Positions 1 through 9,204 are shown, numbered from the stretch's first letter. The stretch: DNA of 64,000 nucleotides from Arsenicitalea aurantiaca (GCF_003994485.1 NZ_RZNJ01000001.1:189765-253764); one strand, 5' to 3'. The notes: a model not told the origin generated them from the sequence alone. Numbers and translations are program-made.

Positions 1-55
1 CGTTTGGGGAGTCAACCGGAGTGGCGACTTCTTTCGGCGTGGTTGGGTCGGCGGC

Positions 56-862
56 TCAGGAGGCCGCGCGCGGCTTGCGCGGACGGCCGCGACCCGAGCG
101 GCCACCGGCCTTTCCGGCCTGTGCAGCCTCGGCTTTTGCGACGGCGGCGAGGCGTTCCTCGATGACGCTGTCGATGCGCTGGCGGGAGGCGAGGAGGTGT
201 TCGCGCATGGCGGTTTCGGCGGCTGGCCCGTCGCGGCGGAGCAGCGCTTCGATCAGCTGGCCGTGCTCGGAGACGGCCTGCTGGGGGGCGTTGGTGTTGA
301 AAAGAAAGCGGAAAATGTGGAGGTGGACGTGAAGGCCTTCGATCGTTTCGGCGATGAAGCGATTGCCGCTGGCGGTGGCGATGAGGTGGTGGAGCTTGGC
401 GTCGCCTTCGGCGTAGTTGGCGTAGGCGAGGTCGGTTTCCTCGGCTGCGGTTTCAAGCTCGCGGGCGAGGACGGCGAGGCGCTCCAGCATCTCGGGGCTC
501 GCCCTCTCGGCGGCCAGAGCGGCCATTGCCGGCTCGAGTAACATACGGATTTCAAAGAGAGAATCGACGTCGACCGAGGACAGGAGAGGGGCCGCGCGGA
601 AGCCGACATTGGGGATCTTGTGGGCGAGTTTCTGCGCTTCGAGCAGCGTCAGCGCCTCGCGAATCGGGGTTGGCGAGATCTGCAGCTCGCGGGCCAGGGC
701 CTCGATGCCGATATGGGCGCCCGGCTGGATCTTCATGGTCACCAGCATGCCGAGCAATTGCTCATAGGCCAGTTCCACCAGGGACTTAGGGTAGGTGGGG
801 CGTTGCTCGTTCAGCGCGATGAGGCGCGCAAACGAAAAGGGCTCGCTGGGCATGGAGGGCAT
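56..862 (-). CDS. GntR family transcriptional regulator, FCD (FadR-like) subfamily
   Basis: 268 residues. Residues ~28-92 form a GntR winged helix (ALARELQISPTPIREALTLL). Residues ~97-225 form the all-alpha FCD effector domain, with the His-containing helices (KLHHLI, SEHGQLIEAL) that hold metal or carboxylate ligands in this family. The C-terminal tail is very basic and carries GRGRPRK, which resembles an AT-hook and is unusual in FCD regulators. The gene follows the Ldh/aldehyde dehydrogenase/alcohol dehydrogenase operon in the same direction after a 92-bp gap, so it is the likely local regulator. A half-site in its own leader also occurs as a palindrome before the alcohol dehydrogenase gene. 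The effector is unknown. Confidence 0.9.
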   Translation of the reverse strand: MPSMPSEPFSFARLIALNEQRPTYPKSLVELAYEQLLGMLVTMKIQPGAHIGIEALARELQISPTPIREALTLLEAQKLAHKIPNVGFRAAPLLSSVDVDSLFEIRMLLEPAMAALAAERASPEMLERLAVLARELETAAEETDLAYANYAEGDAKLHHLIATASGNRFIAETIEGLHVHLHIFRFLFNTNAPQQAVSEHGQLIEALLRRDGPAAETAMREHLLASRQRIDSVIEERLAAVAKAEAAQAGKAGGRSGRGRPRKPRAAS

Positions 863-883
863 GGGGTCACCGATCGAAATTCA

Positions 884-899
884 CTATAAAATATAGGAT
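884..899 (-). promoter_or_regulatory. Candidate operator in the GntR gene leader
   Basis: An AT-rich stretch in otherwise GC-rich DNA contains CTATA-AAA-TATAG (884-896) and the octamer TATAGGAT (892-899), 22 bp upstream of the GntR start. The same octamer forms the right half of a perfect palindrome at 4801-4812. The link to the GntR protein is inference from position and shared sequence. Confidence 0.4.
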
Positions 900-954
900 C
901 GACTGATGCGGAACAACATGTTTCGAGCATCAAATTTGACGCATCTTGCAAAAC

Positions 955-1959
955 TTACACTTTCGACTTGCCGGCAAGGCGCAAAATCGGCTGCCAGACT
1001 GCGTCGGGCAGGGGAATGTCACCCTGCTGTCGCATGGCGTGGGTCTGGTTTGCACGATCGCCGGGAACACGTACGGGGCGATCCGGATCGGCGGGCGGGC
1101 TCTGCCGGACTTCTTCGAGGAAGGCCGAGATCGCGGATGCGGCGCCGGTCGCCGGCTCGAGGACGATGAAGATATCCCCCTTGTTGCAGGGAGCGGTAGA
1201 GTCGAGCGTGCCTTTGACGGCGGGACCGAGCGCGCAGGCGGTGAGGCTGCCCACGAGGACCTCGAAGGCGAGCCCGAGCGCATAGCCCTTGGGGCCGCCG
1301 AAGGGGGCGAGGGCGCCGTCACGGGCGCGGGCGGCGTCGGTGGTGGGATTGCCCTCCGCGTCGAGCGCCCAGCCCTCGGGAATGGGCTCGCCGCGCGCGG
1401 CGTGATCATGGATGCGGCCCATGGCGACGATGCTGGTCGCCATGTCGAAGACGAAAGGATCGGGATGGGCGGGAACGCCAATGGCGATGGGATTGGTGCC
1501 GAGCATTGCGGAGCGCCCGCCCCAGGGGTGCACGAGCGCTTCGCTGATGGTGAGGGCGATGAGGATGCGGCCCGAGGCTGCGACCTGCTCGGCGTAAAAG
1601 GCGAGCATGCCCAGATGATCACAATTGCGGATGGCGGCGACCGCAATGCCGGTCTCGGCGACGCGCCCGGAGATCGCATCGAGCGCGGCCATGGCAACGA
1701 CCGGGCCGAGGCCCTGCCGACCCTCGACCTCGAGGAAGGCGGCGCCGCGCCAATGGGCTTCGCCGCTCGTGTGCGGATCGGTGACGCCATTGGCGATCCG
1801 CTCGATGACGCGGGGCAGGCGCAGGAGCCCGTGGGAGGGGAGGCCGCGCAGCTCGGCCTCGAGAAGGAGGTCGAGCTGACGTCGTGCGTGGGGGAGCGGG
1901 ACGCCCGCGCCGAGAAGGGCGGCCATGCCGGCCTCTTCGATTTCAGCGCGCGTCGGCAT
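955..1959 (-). CDS. Ldh family oxidoreductase (malate/L-lactate/ureidoglycolate dehydrogenase type)
   Basis: 334 residues, the usual length for the Ldh_2 family of NAD(P)-dependent 2-hydroxyacid dehydrogenases. Recognisable blocks are GLPSHGLLRLPRVIERI near residue 40, AIRNCDHLGMLAFYAEQ near 110 with the family's catalytic His region, GTNPIAIGVP near 155 and FGGPKGYALGL near 220. A strong GGAGGAG site precedes the ATG. It is the last gene of an apparent operon, 24 bp after the aldehyde dehydrogenase. The family acts on malate, sulfolactate, ureidoglycolate or keto-imine substrates and I cannot choose between them; the neighbours favour a C4 or related hydroxyacid. Confidence 0.85.
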   Translation of the reverse strand: MPTRAEIEEAGMAALLGAGVPLPHARRQLDLLLEAELRGLPSHGLLRLPRVIERIANGVTDPHTSGEAHWRGAAFLEVEGRQGLGPVVAMAALDAISGRVAETGIAVAAIRNCDHLGMLAFYAEQVAASGRILIALTISEALVHPWGGRSAMLGTNPIAIGVPAHPDPFVFDMATSIVAMGRIHDHAARGEPIPEGWALDAEGNPTTDAARARDGALAPFGGPKGYALGLAFEVLVGSLTACALGPAVKGTLDSTAPCNKGDIFIVLEPATGAASAISAFLEEVRQSPPADPDRPVRVPGDRANQTHAMRQQGDIPLPDAVWQPILRLAGKSKV

Positions 1960-1983
1960 GGCCCGCTCCTCCCCCCATACCGC

Positions 1984-3468
1984 TTACCAGGTGACGGCGA
2001 TGTACTTGGCTTCGGTGAACTCGATGAGCCCGTGATGGGACCCCTCGCGGCCGAGCCCGCTCTGCTTGACCCCGCCAAAGGGCGCGGCCGGATCGGAGAC
2101 GAGACCGCGGTTGAGCGCGACCATGCCGTATTCGAGACGCTCGGAGACCTGGAGCCCGCGCCGCAGATCGGCGGTGTAGACATAGGCGGCAAGCCCATAT
2201 TCGGTATCGTTGGCCATGGCGATCGCCTGCTCCTGGTCCGAGAAGGTGCGGATCGCAGCGACCGGGCCGAAGATCTCGTCGCTGAGGATCTCGGCGCCAT
2301 CGGGAATTCCGGTGACGACCGAGGGCGGGTAGTAGAAGCCCGGGCCTTCGCCCGGCTTGCCCCCGAGCACGATCGACGCGCCCTTTGCGACCGCATCATC
2401 GACGAGCGACTGGATCTTCTCGACGGCCTTGGGATTGATCATCGCGCCGCACTGGGTGGCCGGATCGGTGCCGGCGCCGAGCTTGAGCGCGCCCATGCGG
2501 GCGGCGAGCTTTTCGACGAAAGCGTCGTGGATGCCTTCCTGGACGTAGAAGCGGTTGGCCGCGGTGCAGGCCTCGCCGCCATTGCGCATCTTGGCGACCA
2601 TGGCGCCTTCGATGGCCGCATCGAGATCGGCATCATCGAAGACGATGAAGGGGGCGTTGCCACCAAGCTCCATCGAGCAGCTGATGATGCTGTCGGCGGC
2701 TTCCTTGAGGAGGGTGCGCCCGACGGGGGTCGAGCCGGTGAAGGAGAGCTTGCGCACGCGCGGATCGTGCAGGATGGCGCTGCAGACCGGCCCGGCCTTG
2801 CGGGTGTTGATGATGTTGACGACGCCATCGGGCACGCCGGCATTGCGCAGGATCTCGCCGATGGCGAGCGCGGTGAGCGGGGTTTCGGTGGCGGGCTTCA
2901 GGATGCAGGTGCAGCCGGCCGCGAGCGCCGGGGCGATCTTGCGGGTCGCCATGGCCGCGGGGAAGTTCCACGGGGTGATGAGGAGCGAGACGCCGATCGG
3001 CTGGTATTGCACCATGATGCGGTTGCCCCCGGCGGGCGCCATGGCGAGCTCGCCATTGATGCGCACCGCTTCTTCGGCGTACCAGCGGAAGAATTCGGCC
3101 GCATACATCACTTCGGAGCGGGCATCGGGCAGGGCCTTGCCGTTTTCGAGCGAGATCAGATAGGCGAGCCAATCGGCCCGCTCGACCATGGCTTCGTAGC
3201 AGGCAAGCAGGATCGTGGCGCGCTTGCGCGGGGGTGTCGCAGCCCACTCGGCGGCGGCGGCCGAGGCGGCGTCGACCGCTGCGATGCCGTCCTCGACCGT
3301 GCCATCGGCGATGGTGGTCAAGGTCTCGCCCGTCGAGGGATTGAGGACGTCGATGCGGTTGCCTTCGCGGCCCTCACGCCACTCCGCCCCGATCAGCAGG
3401 CCGGTGGGAATGGGGAAACCGCCTTCGCCCGAAAAGCCGGAGACGCTGTAGCTGGTATTTTCTGTCAT
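1984..3468 (-). CDS. NAD(P)-dependent succinate-semialdehyde dehydrogenase-like aldehyde dehydrogenase
   Basis: About 494 residues of the aldehyde dehydrogenase superfamily, closest in pattern to GabD. Visible signatures are the cofactor-site FTGSTPVGR, the general-base segment MELGGNAPFIVFDDAD, the nucleophile motif NGGEACTAANRFYVQE, and the C-terminal PFGGVKQSGLGREG. The ATG at 3468 is preferred over one 15 nt upstream because AGGTG lies at suitable spacing. It probably oxidises the aldehyde made by the adjacent iron alcohol dehydrogenase, for example 4-hydroxybutyrate to succinate semialdehyde to succinate. The exact substrate is inferred from the gene pairing. Confidence 0.87.
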   Translation of the reverse strand: MTENTSYSVSGFSGEGGFPIPTGLLIGAEWREGREGNRIDVLNPSTGETLTTIADGTVEDGIAAVDAASAAAAEWAATPPRKRATILLACYEAMVERADWLAYLISLENGKALPDARSEVMYAAEFFRWYAEEAVRINGELAMAPAGGNRIMVQYQPIGVSLLITPWNFPAAMATRKIAPALAAGCTCILKPATETPLTALAIGEILRNAGVPDGVVNIINTRKAGPVCSAILHDPRVRKLSFTGSTPVGRTLLKEAADSIISCSMELGGNAPFIVFDDADLDAAIEGAMVAKMRNGGEACTAANRFYVQEGIHDAFVEKLAARMGALKLGAGTDPATQCGAMINPKAVEKIQSLVDDAVAKGASIVLGGKPGEGPGFYYPPSVVTGIPDGAEILSDEIFGPVAAIRTFSDQEQAIAMANDTEYGLAAYVYTADLRRGLQVSERLEYGMVALNRGLVSDPAAPFGGVKQSGLGREGSHHGLIEFTEAKYIAVTW

Positions 3469-3512
3469 TGTTGCACCTGTCATTGAGGGGCCTGGCGCGC
3501 TTGCGCCGGATT

Positions 3513-4736
3513 TCAGGACTGGAGGAGCCGGGTGCGGTCCCCCGCCTGCGCCGCTTCGGTGATGGCGAGCATGCCGGCAAGATCGAGCGGACGGGGATTG
3601 TTGCGCACGAGGCGCTCGGCCTTGAGCGCGCCTTCGGCGATTTCCTTTTCATGGCCGGGGGCAAGCCCCAGATCGGCGAGCGAGACGGGCACGCCCACTT
3701 CGGCAAAGAGCTCGCCAACCGCATCGATGAAGAGCTGGCTGAGGTGCTCGTCGGCCATGCCGGGATCCCCGAGGCCCAGTTCACGGGCAAGCTCGGCGAG
3801 AGGCGCTTCGGCCGCGGAGCGGTTGAACTGCATGACATAGGGCAGGAGCGCGCCGACGCCATCGCCATGGGCGGTGTGGGTGAGATTGCCCACGGGGTAT
3901 TGGAGCGCATGGGCGGCCGCCGTGCCGGCGGTGCCGAAGGCGCAGCCGGCGGCAAGCGAAGCGAGCATCATGCCTTCGCGCGCCTCGAGATCGGAGCCGG
4001 TGCTGGTGGCGCGCGCCAGATGGGTGAAGACCTGGCGAACGGCGAGCTTTGCAAAATGATCCGAAAGCAGATTCTTGCCGATGAAGACCTGGGTTTCGGT
4101 GAGGAGCGGATCGGCTTCGCGCGGGCGGCTGGTGAAGGCTTCGACCGCATGCGCCAGCGCATCGGCGCCCGAGCAGGCGGTGAGCCGCACCGGGCAGGTG
4201 ACGGTGAGCTCGGGATCGCAGATGGCCATGGCCGGGATGATGTGGGGGCTGGCGATGCCGACCTTGGCGCCGCGCCCCTCATCCATGACCACGGCGACGG
4301 GGGTGACCTCCGAACCGGTGCCCGAAGTCGTCGGGATGGCGATCAAGGGCATGACGGGGCCCGGCACGGCGAACTCGCCATAATAGTCGCTGACGGAACC
4401 GCCATGGGTGAGCATGATGGCTACGACCTTGGCGAGATCCATGCAGCTGCCCCCGCCGATGCCGATGACGAGATCGGGCGAGAGACCCTCGGCTGACTTG
4501 ACCGCATCGTCGATGCAGTCGAGCGGCAGATCGGCAATGGTGCGATCATAGACCGTGGCCGAAACGCCATGCGCCTCGAGGTCGGCGAGGAGCTCGGCGA
4601 ATTCGGGCGTGCCGGCGAGCCGGGCATCGGTGCAGACCAGCGCCTTGCTGCCGAAGCGGGCGGCGGCCTTGCCGGCGGCGCGCCGCTGTCCCTTGCCAAA
4701 GACTATGGTTGCCGGAAGTCGCAGGGCTCCGAACAT
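3513..4736 (-). CDS. Iron-containing alcohol dehydrogenase (group III)
   Basis: 407 residues. The N-terminal half has the dinucleotide-binding GIGGGSCMDLAK and the TTSGTGSEVTP loop. The C-terminal half carries the iron ligands: an Asp/His pair in GADALAHAVEAF and the His residues of HALQYPVGNLTHTAHGDG. The family oxidises primary or hydroxyacid alcohols such as 4-hydroxybutyrate or 1,3-propanediol. It is the first gene of the three-gene unit ending with Ldh, and the palindrome at 4801-4812 sits 65 bp upstream. The next 197 bp upstream hold no gene. Confidence 0.88.
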   Translation of the reverse strand: MFGALRLPATIVFGKGQRRAAGKAAARFGSKALVCTDARLAGTPEFAELLADLEAHGVSATVYDRTIADLPLDCIDDAVKSAEGLSPDLVIGIGGGSCMDLAKVVAIMLTHGGSVSDYYGEFAVPGPVMPLIAIPTTSGTGSEVTPVAVVMDEGRGAKVGIASPHIIPAMAICDPELTVTCPVRLTACSGADALAHAVEAFTSRPREADPLLTETQVFIGKNLLSDHFAKLAVRQVFTHLARATSTGSDLEAREGMMLASLAAGCAFGTAGTAAAHALQYPVGNLTHTAHGDGVGALLPYVMQFNRSAAEAPLAELARELGLGDPGMADEHLSQLFIDAVGELFAEVGVPVSLADLGLAPGHEKEIAEGALKAERLVRNNPRPLDLAGMLAITEAAQAGDRTRLLQS

Positions 4737-4800
4737 GATCTCTCCTCAAATGCCGCTTGTGGCGCGCGCGCTGGCCGCGCTGCTCGGTTTCAATCGCTAT

Positions 4801-4812
4801 ATCCTATAGGAT
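4801..4812 (-). promoter_or_regulatory. Perfect 12-bp palindrome, candidate GntR operator
   Basis: ATCCTATAGGAT is its own reverse complement and lies 65 bp before the alcohol dehydrogenase start. Its right half TATAGGAT recurs in the leader of the GntR gene (892-899). This fits an operator bound by the locus regulator; binding is not shown by sequence. Confidence 0.5.
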
Positions 4813-4933
4813 TTCCGCCTTTTGAAAAGAGGGTTTCTGCGCTCGGGTCGCACCCGTACCAAGGACGAGGGGGGCGCCAAGCGCGCCCGTAGTAGAGGCC
4901 GGGGGGGCCGCCAAGCGCTCCCCCCGCGGACGA

Positions 4934-7153
4934 TCAGGGTTGGACGGCGTCGGGATCGGGCAGGTGCGCGATCAGCTTGTCGAGGGTTAGGGGGAAATCG
5001 CGCACGCGCATCCCGCAGGCATTGTAGACGGCATTGGCGATGGCCGCGCCGGCGCCTGAAATGCCGAGCTCGCCGATGCCCTTGGCGAGGAGCGGATTTG
5101 CGGCGTGGTCGCGCTCCTCGAGAAAGACGACATCGATGCGCGGCACGTCGGCATGGACGGGCAGATGATATTCGGCAAGGTCGTGATTGACGATGGTTCC
5201 GAGCCGGGTGTCGTGGACCAGTTCTTCTGTAAGGGCCGTGCCGATGCCGAAGACCATGCCGCCGATGCATTGGGAGCGGGCGGTCTTTTCGTTGAGGATG
5301 CGGCCGGCCGCAAAAGTGCCGTGCATGCGCCGGACGCGGATCTCGCCGGTGTGGACGTGAACGCCGACCTCGGCGAAATGCGCGCCGAAGGCGGCCTGGA
5401 CGAAGTTCTCCTCGGTCTTGCCCGGCTCGACGGTCGCGGTAGCGACGAGCGGTTCGGTGACAAGCTCGCTGAAGGGCTTGGCAGCATTGCCGCGTCGGGC
5501 CATGCCCTCGGAAAGGACCAGCTCCTCTGGGGTCGCGCCGATGCGCTCGGCGAGCGTTTCGCGCAGGCGCTTGCAGGCGAGATAGACCGATGTGCCCGCG
5601 CTCGCCGCCCCGAAGCTGCCGCCCGAGCCGGCTGCGGCGGGGAAGGCCGTATCGCCCAGATGAACATCGATGGCCTCGACGGGAAGGCCCAGCATTTCGG
5701 CGGCGATCTGGGCGAGGATGGTATAGGTGCCCGTGCCGATATCGGTCATGTCGGTTTCGATGAGCGCGCGGCTATCGGTGCCGAGGGTGACCCGTGCGCT
5801 CGAGGTGATGAGCATGTTCGAGCGGGCTGCGGCGGCCATGCCCTGGCCGATCCACCATTCGCCCTCGCGCCTGTTTGCGGGGCGGGGATTGCGGTCCGCC
5901 CAGCCGAAGGCGCTCGCGCCGTGATCGAGGCATTCGGCGAGCGAGCGGCTCGAAAAGGGCAAGTCGTCCATGGGGTGGCGCGGGGGCAGATTGCGCTTGC
6001 GCAGTTCGACCGGATCGATGTCGAGGGCCTCGGCGAGCTCGTCCATGGCGCCTTCGAGCGCGAGCATGCCGACCGCTTCGCCCGGCGCGCGCATGGAGGC
6101 CGACAGCACCTGGTTGAGCGTGACGATGGAATTGCCGAAGCGGCGCGCCTCTCCGCCATAGAGGAACTGGGTGGAGGCGCTCGCGGGCTCGGAGAAATCC
6201 TCGTCGGGCAGGTTGGCGGTGATGGTCTCGTGGCCGATGCCGGTAAGCCGGCCATCGGCGCCGGCGGCGAGGCGGACGCGCTGGATGGTCTCGGAGCGCC
6301 GGACGGTGGCTTCGAAGACCTGCTGGCGGGTCATCACCACCTGCACCGGGCGGTTGAGGGCGCGGGCGGCGAGGGCGGCCGCGACACTCTCCTGGCTGAT
6401 GCCGAGCTTGGCCCCGAAGCCGCCCCCGACATAGTGAGCGATGATGCGCACCTTGTCGGGCGCGAGCCCGAGGGCGTCGGCGAGCTGCTGGCGGTCGCTC
6501 GAGAGCATCTGGTAGGCGCCGTAGACGATGAGGGTGTCCCCCTCCCAGAGCGCGGTGCTGGCATGGGGCTCCATGGCGGCGCTGTTCTGGGAGGGCGTGG
6601 TCCAGACCGCGTCGATGCTCGCGGCGGCGTCCATCATGGCGCGGTCGAGATCGCCCTGGGATTTCTGCGAGCTTTCCTTGGGCCTCGCCTCCGACTGGAG
6701 CGCGCGGAAATCGAGCCGGGCCTCGGCGGGGGCGTAGGCGATGTCGAGGGCGCCGGCGGCGTTGCGGGCGGCCTCGAAGGTTTCGGCGACGACGAGGGCG
6801 ACGGGCTGGCCGAAATAGGCGATCTCGCGGACGCCCTGGGCGGGGGCTTCGGTCTCAAGGCCCTGGCCGGGATTGCGCAGGAAGGTCTCGTAGTCGGTGA
6901 CGACGGCAAGGACGCCGGGGAGAGCGCGGGCGCGGGTCTCGTTTATCCCGGTGATGGTGCCGGCCGGGATGGTCGAGCCGACGAGGACGCCGTGCACCAT
7001 GCCGGGGAATTTGAACTCGGCGCTGTAGCGGGCGCGGCCGGCGACCTTGAGCGGGCCCTCGATGCGGTCGATGGGGCGGGAGATGACGTTCTGGCGGGTG
7101 TGATCGAGGAGGCTCGAGCCGACCGGCTCATCCATCTTGAAGGTAATGTTCAT
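4934..7153 (-). CDS. paoC: Aldehyde oxidoreductase molybdenum-binding subunit, PaoC-like (xanthine dehydrogenase family)
   Basis: 739 residues, matching E. coli PaoC in size. The N-terminal a/b hammerhead domain (~25-140, VAGRARYSAEFKFPGMVHG) is followed by the molybdopterin-binding domains. These include GGGFGAK near residue 240, the QVLSASMRAPGEA loop, and the C-terminal KGIGELGISGAGAAIANAV with the conserved catalytic Glu. The reading frame is open further upstream, but the ATG at 7153 is chosen because it falls 1 bp after the FAD-subunit stop and starts the conserved sequence. It would oxidise aldehydes at a Mo-MCD cofactor, so cofactor maturation genes are needed elsewhere. Confidence 0.88.
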   Translation of the reverse strand: MNITFKMDEPVGSSLLDHTRQNVISRPIDRIEGPLKVAGRARYSAEFKFPGMVHGVLVGSTIPAGTITGINETRARALPGVLAVVTDYETFLRNPGQGLETEAPAQGVREIAYFGQPVALVVAETFEAARNAAGALDIAYAPAEARLDFRALQSEARPKESSQKSQGDLDRAMMDAAASIDAVWTTPSQNSAAMEPHASTALWEGDTLIVYGAYQMLSSDRQQLADALGLAPDKVRIIAHYVGGGFGAKLGISQESVAAALAARALNRPVQVVMTRQQVFEATVRRSETIQRVRLAAGADGRLTGIGHETITANLPDEDFSEPASASTQFLYGGEARRFGNSIVTLNQVLSASMRAPGEAVGMLALEGAMDELAEALDIDPVELRKRNLPPRHPMDDLPFSSRSLAECLDHGASAFGWADRNPRPANRREGEWWIGQGMAAAARSNMLITSSARVTLGTDSRALIETDMTDIGTGTYTILAQIAAEMLGLPVEAIDVHLGDTAFPAAAGSGGSFGAASAGTSVYLACKRLRETLAERIGATPEELVLSEGMARRGNAAKPFSELVTEPLVATATVEPGKTEENFVQAAFGAHFAEVGVHVHTGEIRVRRMHGTFAAGRILNEKTARSQCIGGMVFGIGTALTEELVHDTRLGTIVNHDLAEYHLPVHADVPRIDVVFLEERDHAANPLLAKGIGELGISGAGAAIANAVYNACGMRVRDFPLTLDKLIAHLPDPDAVQP

Positions 7154-7154
7154 C

Positions 7155-8141
7155 TCAGCTGTTCCCGGCGCAGGCGGTGGCAAGGACGCTCGCAAGGGTG
7201 CGGCGGGCGAGGGGGGATTTGAAGGCGTTGCCGTCCTCGGTTCGCGCGGTGGCGAGCAGACGGTCGGCGGCGGCCGCAAAAAGGGCGGGCGAGGGCGCTT
7301 CCCCGATGAGAAGCGCCTCGACCTCGCGGTCGCGCCAGGGCATGGGGGCGAGGCCGCCGAAGGCGAGGCGGGCAGCGCTGATCCGGCCGTTCTCCATCGC
7401 GATGATGGCGGCGACCGAGACGAGCGCGAAGGCGTAGGAGGCGCGGTCGCGGACCTTGCGGTAGAGCTGCCGGCCCGGTGGGGGTGGGGGCAGGATGACG
7501 GCCGTGATGAGGTCGCCGGGGGCAAGGCTCGTCTCGATGTGCGGGGTGTCCCCGGGGAGGCGATAGAGATCGGCGAGCGGTATGGTGCGGGTCTGCCCGT
7601 CGGGCCCGAGGATTTCGACTTCGGCCTCGAGCGCCATCATGGCGACGGCCATGTCCGAGGGGTGGGTGGCGATGCAGTGGGGGCTCGTGCCGAGGATGGC
7701 GTGGATGCGGGTGTGACCGCCAATGGCGCTGCAGCCCGAGCCGGGCTCGCGCTTGTTGCAGGGGGTGGCGGGGTTGTAGAAATAATAGCAGCGGGTGCGC
7801 TGGAGGAGGTTGCCGCCGGTCGTCGCCTTGTTGCGCAATTGGCCCGAGGCGCCGGCAAGGAGCGCGCGGGAGAGAACCGGATAGAGCCGGCGCACGGAAG
7901 GATCTGCGGCGAGCGCGGCATTGGTGACAAGGGCGCCGATGCTGAAGCCCCCCGCTTCGGTCGGGGCGATCCCGTCGAGCGGCAGGCGCGAGATGTCGAT
8001 GAGGGTTCGGGGGGTCTCGATCTCGAGCTTCATGAGATCGAGAAGATTGGTGCCCCCGGCGATGAAGCGCGCCTCGGCGCCCGATTGTGCCCGCGTCGCG
8101 GCCTCTGCGCTTTCGGGGCGCTGGTAATCGAAGGCCCTCAT
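7155..8141 (-). CDS. paoB: Aldehyde oxidoreductase FAD-binding subunit, PaoB-like, with predicted extra Fe-S cluster
   Basis: 328 residues. An FAD-binding PCMH fold is seen in [15 protein letters not shown] (~27-42) and in [14 protein letters not shown]. The insert with [18 protein letters not shown] and [13 protein letters not shown] has the Cys spacing that in PaoB-type subunits ligates an additional [4Fe-4S] cluster, absent from ordinary xanthine dehydrogenases. The start overlaps the iron-sulfur subunit's stop by ATGA (8138-8141), indicating translational coupling. It passes electrons from the iron-sulfur subunit to FAD and the acceptor. Confidence 0.88.
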   Translation of the reverse strand: MRAFDYQRPESAEAATRAQSGAEARFIAGGTNLLDLMKLEIETPRTLIDISRLPLDGIAPTEAGGFSIGALVTNAALAADPSVRRLYPVLSRALLAGASGQLRNKATTGGNLLQRTRCYYFYNPATPCNKREPGSGCSAIGGHTRIHAILGTSPHCIATHPSDMAVAMMALEAEVEILGPDGQTRTIPLADLYRLPGDTPHIETSLAPGDLITAVILPPPPPGRQLYRKVRDRASYAFALVSVAAIIAMENGRISAARLAFGGLAPMPWRDREVEALLIGEAPSPALFAAAADRLLATARTEDGNAFKSPLARRTLASVLATACAGNS

Positions 8142-8644
8142 TTTGCGGCACCCCCGACTTCGGCGATGGCATCGACGATATTGGGATAGGCCGAGCAGCG
8201 GCAGAGATTGCCGCTCATGCGTTCGGAAATCTCCTCGCGGGTGAGGGCGGGGTCGGCCTCGAGATCGTCGGTGACGTGGCTCGGCCAGCCCGCTGCGATC
8301 TCCTCGAGCATGCCGGTGGCCGAACAGATCTGGCCGGGGGTGCAATAGCCGCACTGATAGCCGTCATGGGCGACGAAGGCGGCCTGAAGCGGGGAGAGGG
8401 CGTCCGGCGTGCTAAGCCCTTCGACCGTGGTGATGGCATCGCCCTCATGCATGACCGCGAGGGTGAGGCATGAATTGATGCGCTTTCCGTCGAGCAGGAT
8501 GGTGCAGGCCCCGCACTGGCCGTGATCGCAGCCCTTCTTGGTGCCGGTGAGATCGAGATGGTCGCGCAGCGCATCGAGGAGCGTGGTGCGCGGATCGATG
8601 TCGAGCGCATGCTCTGTGCCGTTGACGGAAAGGGTGACGTGCAT
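8138..8644 (-). CDS. paoA: Aldehyde oxidoreductase [2Fe-2S] subunit, PaoA-like
   Basis: 168 residues with two iron-sulfur domains. The plant-ferredoxin type has Cys in [16 protein letters not shown] and NSCLTLA. The alpha-helical type has [11 protein letters not shown] and [13 protein letters not shown]. The start at 8644 begins the conserved [10 protein letters not shown] longer reading to 8740 adds no recognisable sequence. E. coli PaoA carries a Tat signal for periplasmic export; none is visible here, so the complex is probably cytoplasmic. First gene of the paoABC-like unit. Confidence 0.88.
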   Translation of the reverse strand: MHVTLSVNGTEHALDIDPRTTLLDALRDHLDLTGTKKGCDHGQCGACTILLDGKRINSCLTLAVMHEGDAITTVEGLSTPDALSPLQAAFVAHDGYQCGYCTPGQICSATGMLEEIAAGWPSHVTDDLEADPALTREEISERMSGNLCRCSAYPNIVDAIAEVGGAAK

Positions 8645-8814
8645 GGGGACCTCTGTGGCGGGCCTCGGGGGCGGGGTGCATAGCGTGCAATGCCGGGAGG
8701 CGCCGCCGCGTTCCGCACGCATCTGCGCGTAGCTGCACATGAGGCCACCGGTTGCGGCAAATTGTGCCTTGTGGCGAAGCGGGGCGCGCTGCTATGCGGA
8801 GGTCAGGAGGGCCC

Positions 8815-9204
8815 ATGGCGCCTTTGGCACGCAAATCGGTGGCGCGGGAGATCGGGACGGCTTTCGCCGTGCTTGCGGTCTATCTCCTCACCCTGCTCGT
8901 GCCGCTCCACCAGGCCGCGGCCTCGCAGCGGGACTTTGCCGCGCTCGGCTACGAAACCATCGGGGCCTGGTCGGTCTGTACGGCGATCAACGAGGCCGGG
9001 TCCGAGGACCAGACGCCGACGGCAGTCAACTGCCCGGTCACGGCGGTCGGCAAATTCCAGCTCGCGCTCGTCGATCCGGTGCCCCAGCAGGTTTTCGTGC
9101 CGGTGGTGTCGCTCGCGGTCTACTTCACGCCCGACACGCGCGCGCCGCCGCCTGCGGCCTTGTTCCATACGATCGAGCCACGCGCTCCACCAGTAGCGGT
9201 CTGA
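8815..9204 (+). CDS. Small membrane-anchored/exported protein, DUF2946-like
   Basis: 129 residues. One hydrophobic N-terminal segment (~14-33, TAFAVLAVYLLTLLVPL) is followed by a short periplasmic part with two Cys (WSVCTAINEAG, AVNCPV) and a C-terminal RAPPPAA pattern. DUF2946 proteins, found in copper loci, have a similar C-terminal R-G/A-PP-A signature. AGGAGG just before the ATG supports this start. It leads the copper operon, and its biochemical role is unknown. The DUF2946 assignment is by pattern and context only. Confidence 0.6.
   Translation: MAPLARKSVAREIGTAFAVLAVYLLTLLVPLHQAAASQRDFAALGYETIGAWSVCTAINEAGSEDQTPTAVNCPVTAVGKFQLALVDPVPQQVFVPVVSLAVYFTPDTRAPPPAALFHTIEPRAPPVAV

Noticed and set aside
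946-3486. 846-codon open frame on the plus strand opposite the Ldh and aldehyde dehydrogenase genes
   Set aside because: Gly/Ala/Asp-rich composition with no domain. It mirrors two clear enzymes on the other strand, and long antisense frames are expected at this GC content.
5105-7222. 705-codon plus-strand frame opposite paoC
   Set aside because: No recognisable domain; it is the antisense shadow of the molybdenum subunit.
7154-7525. N-terminal extension of the paoC frame
   Set aside because: Pro/Ser-rich sequence that overlaps the FAD subunit gene; the conserved protein starts at 7153.
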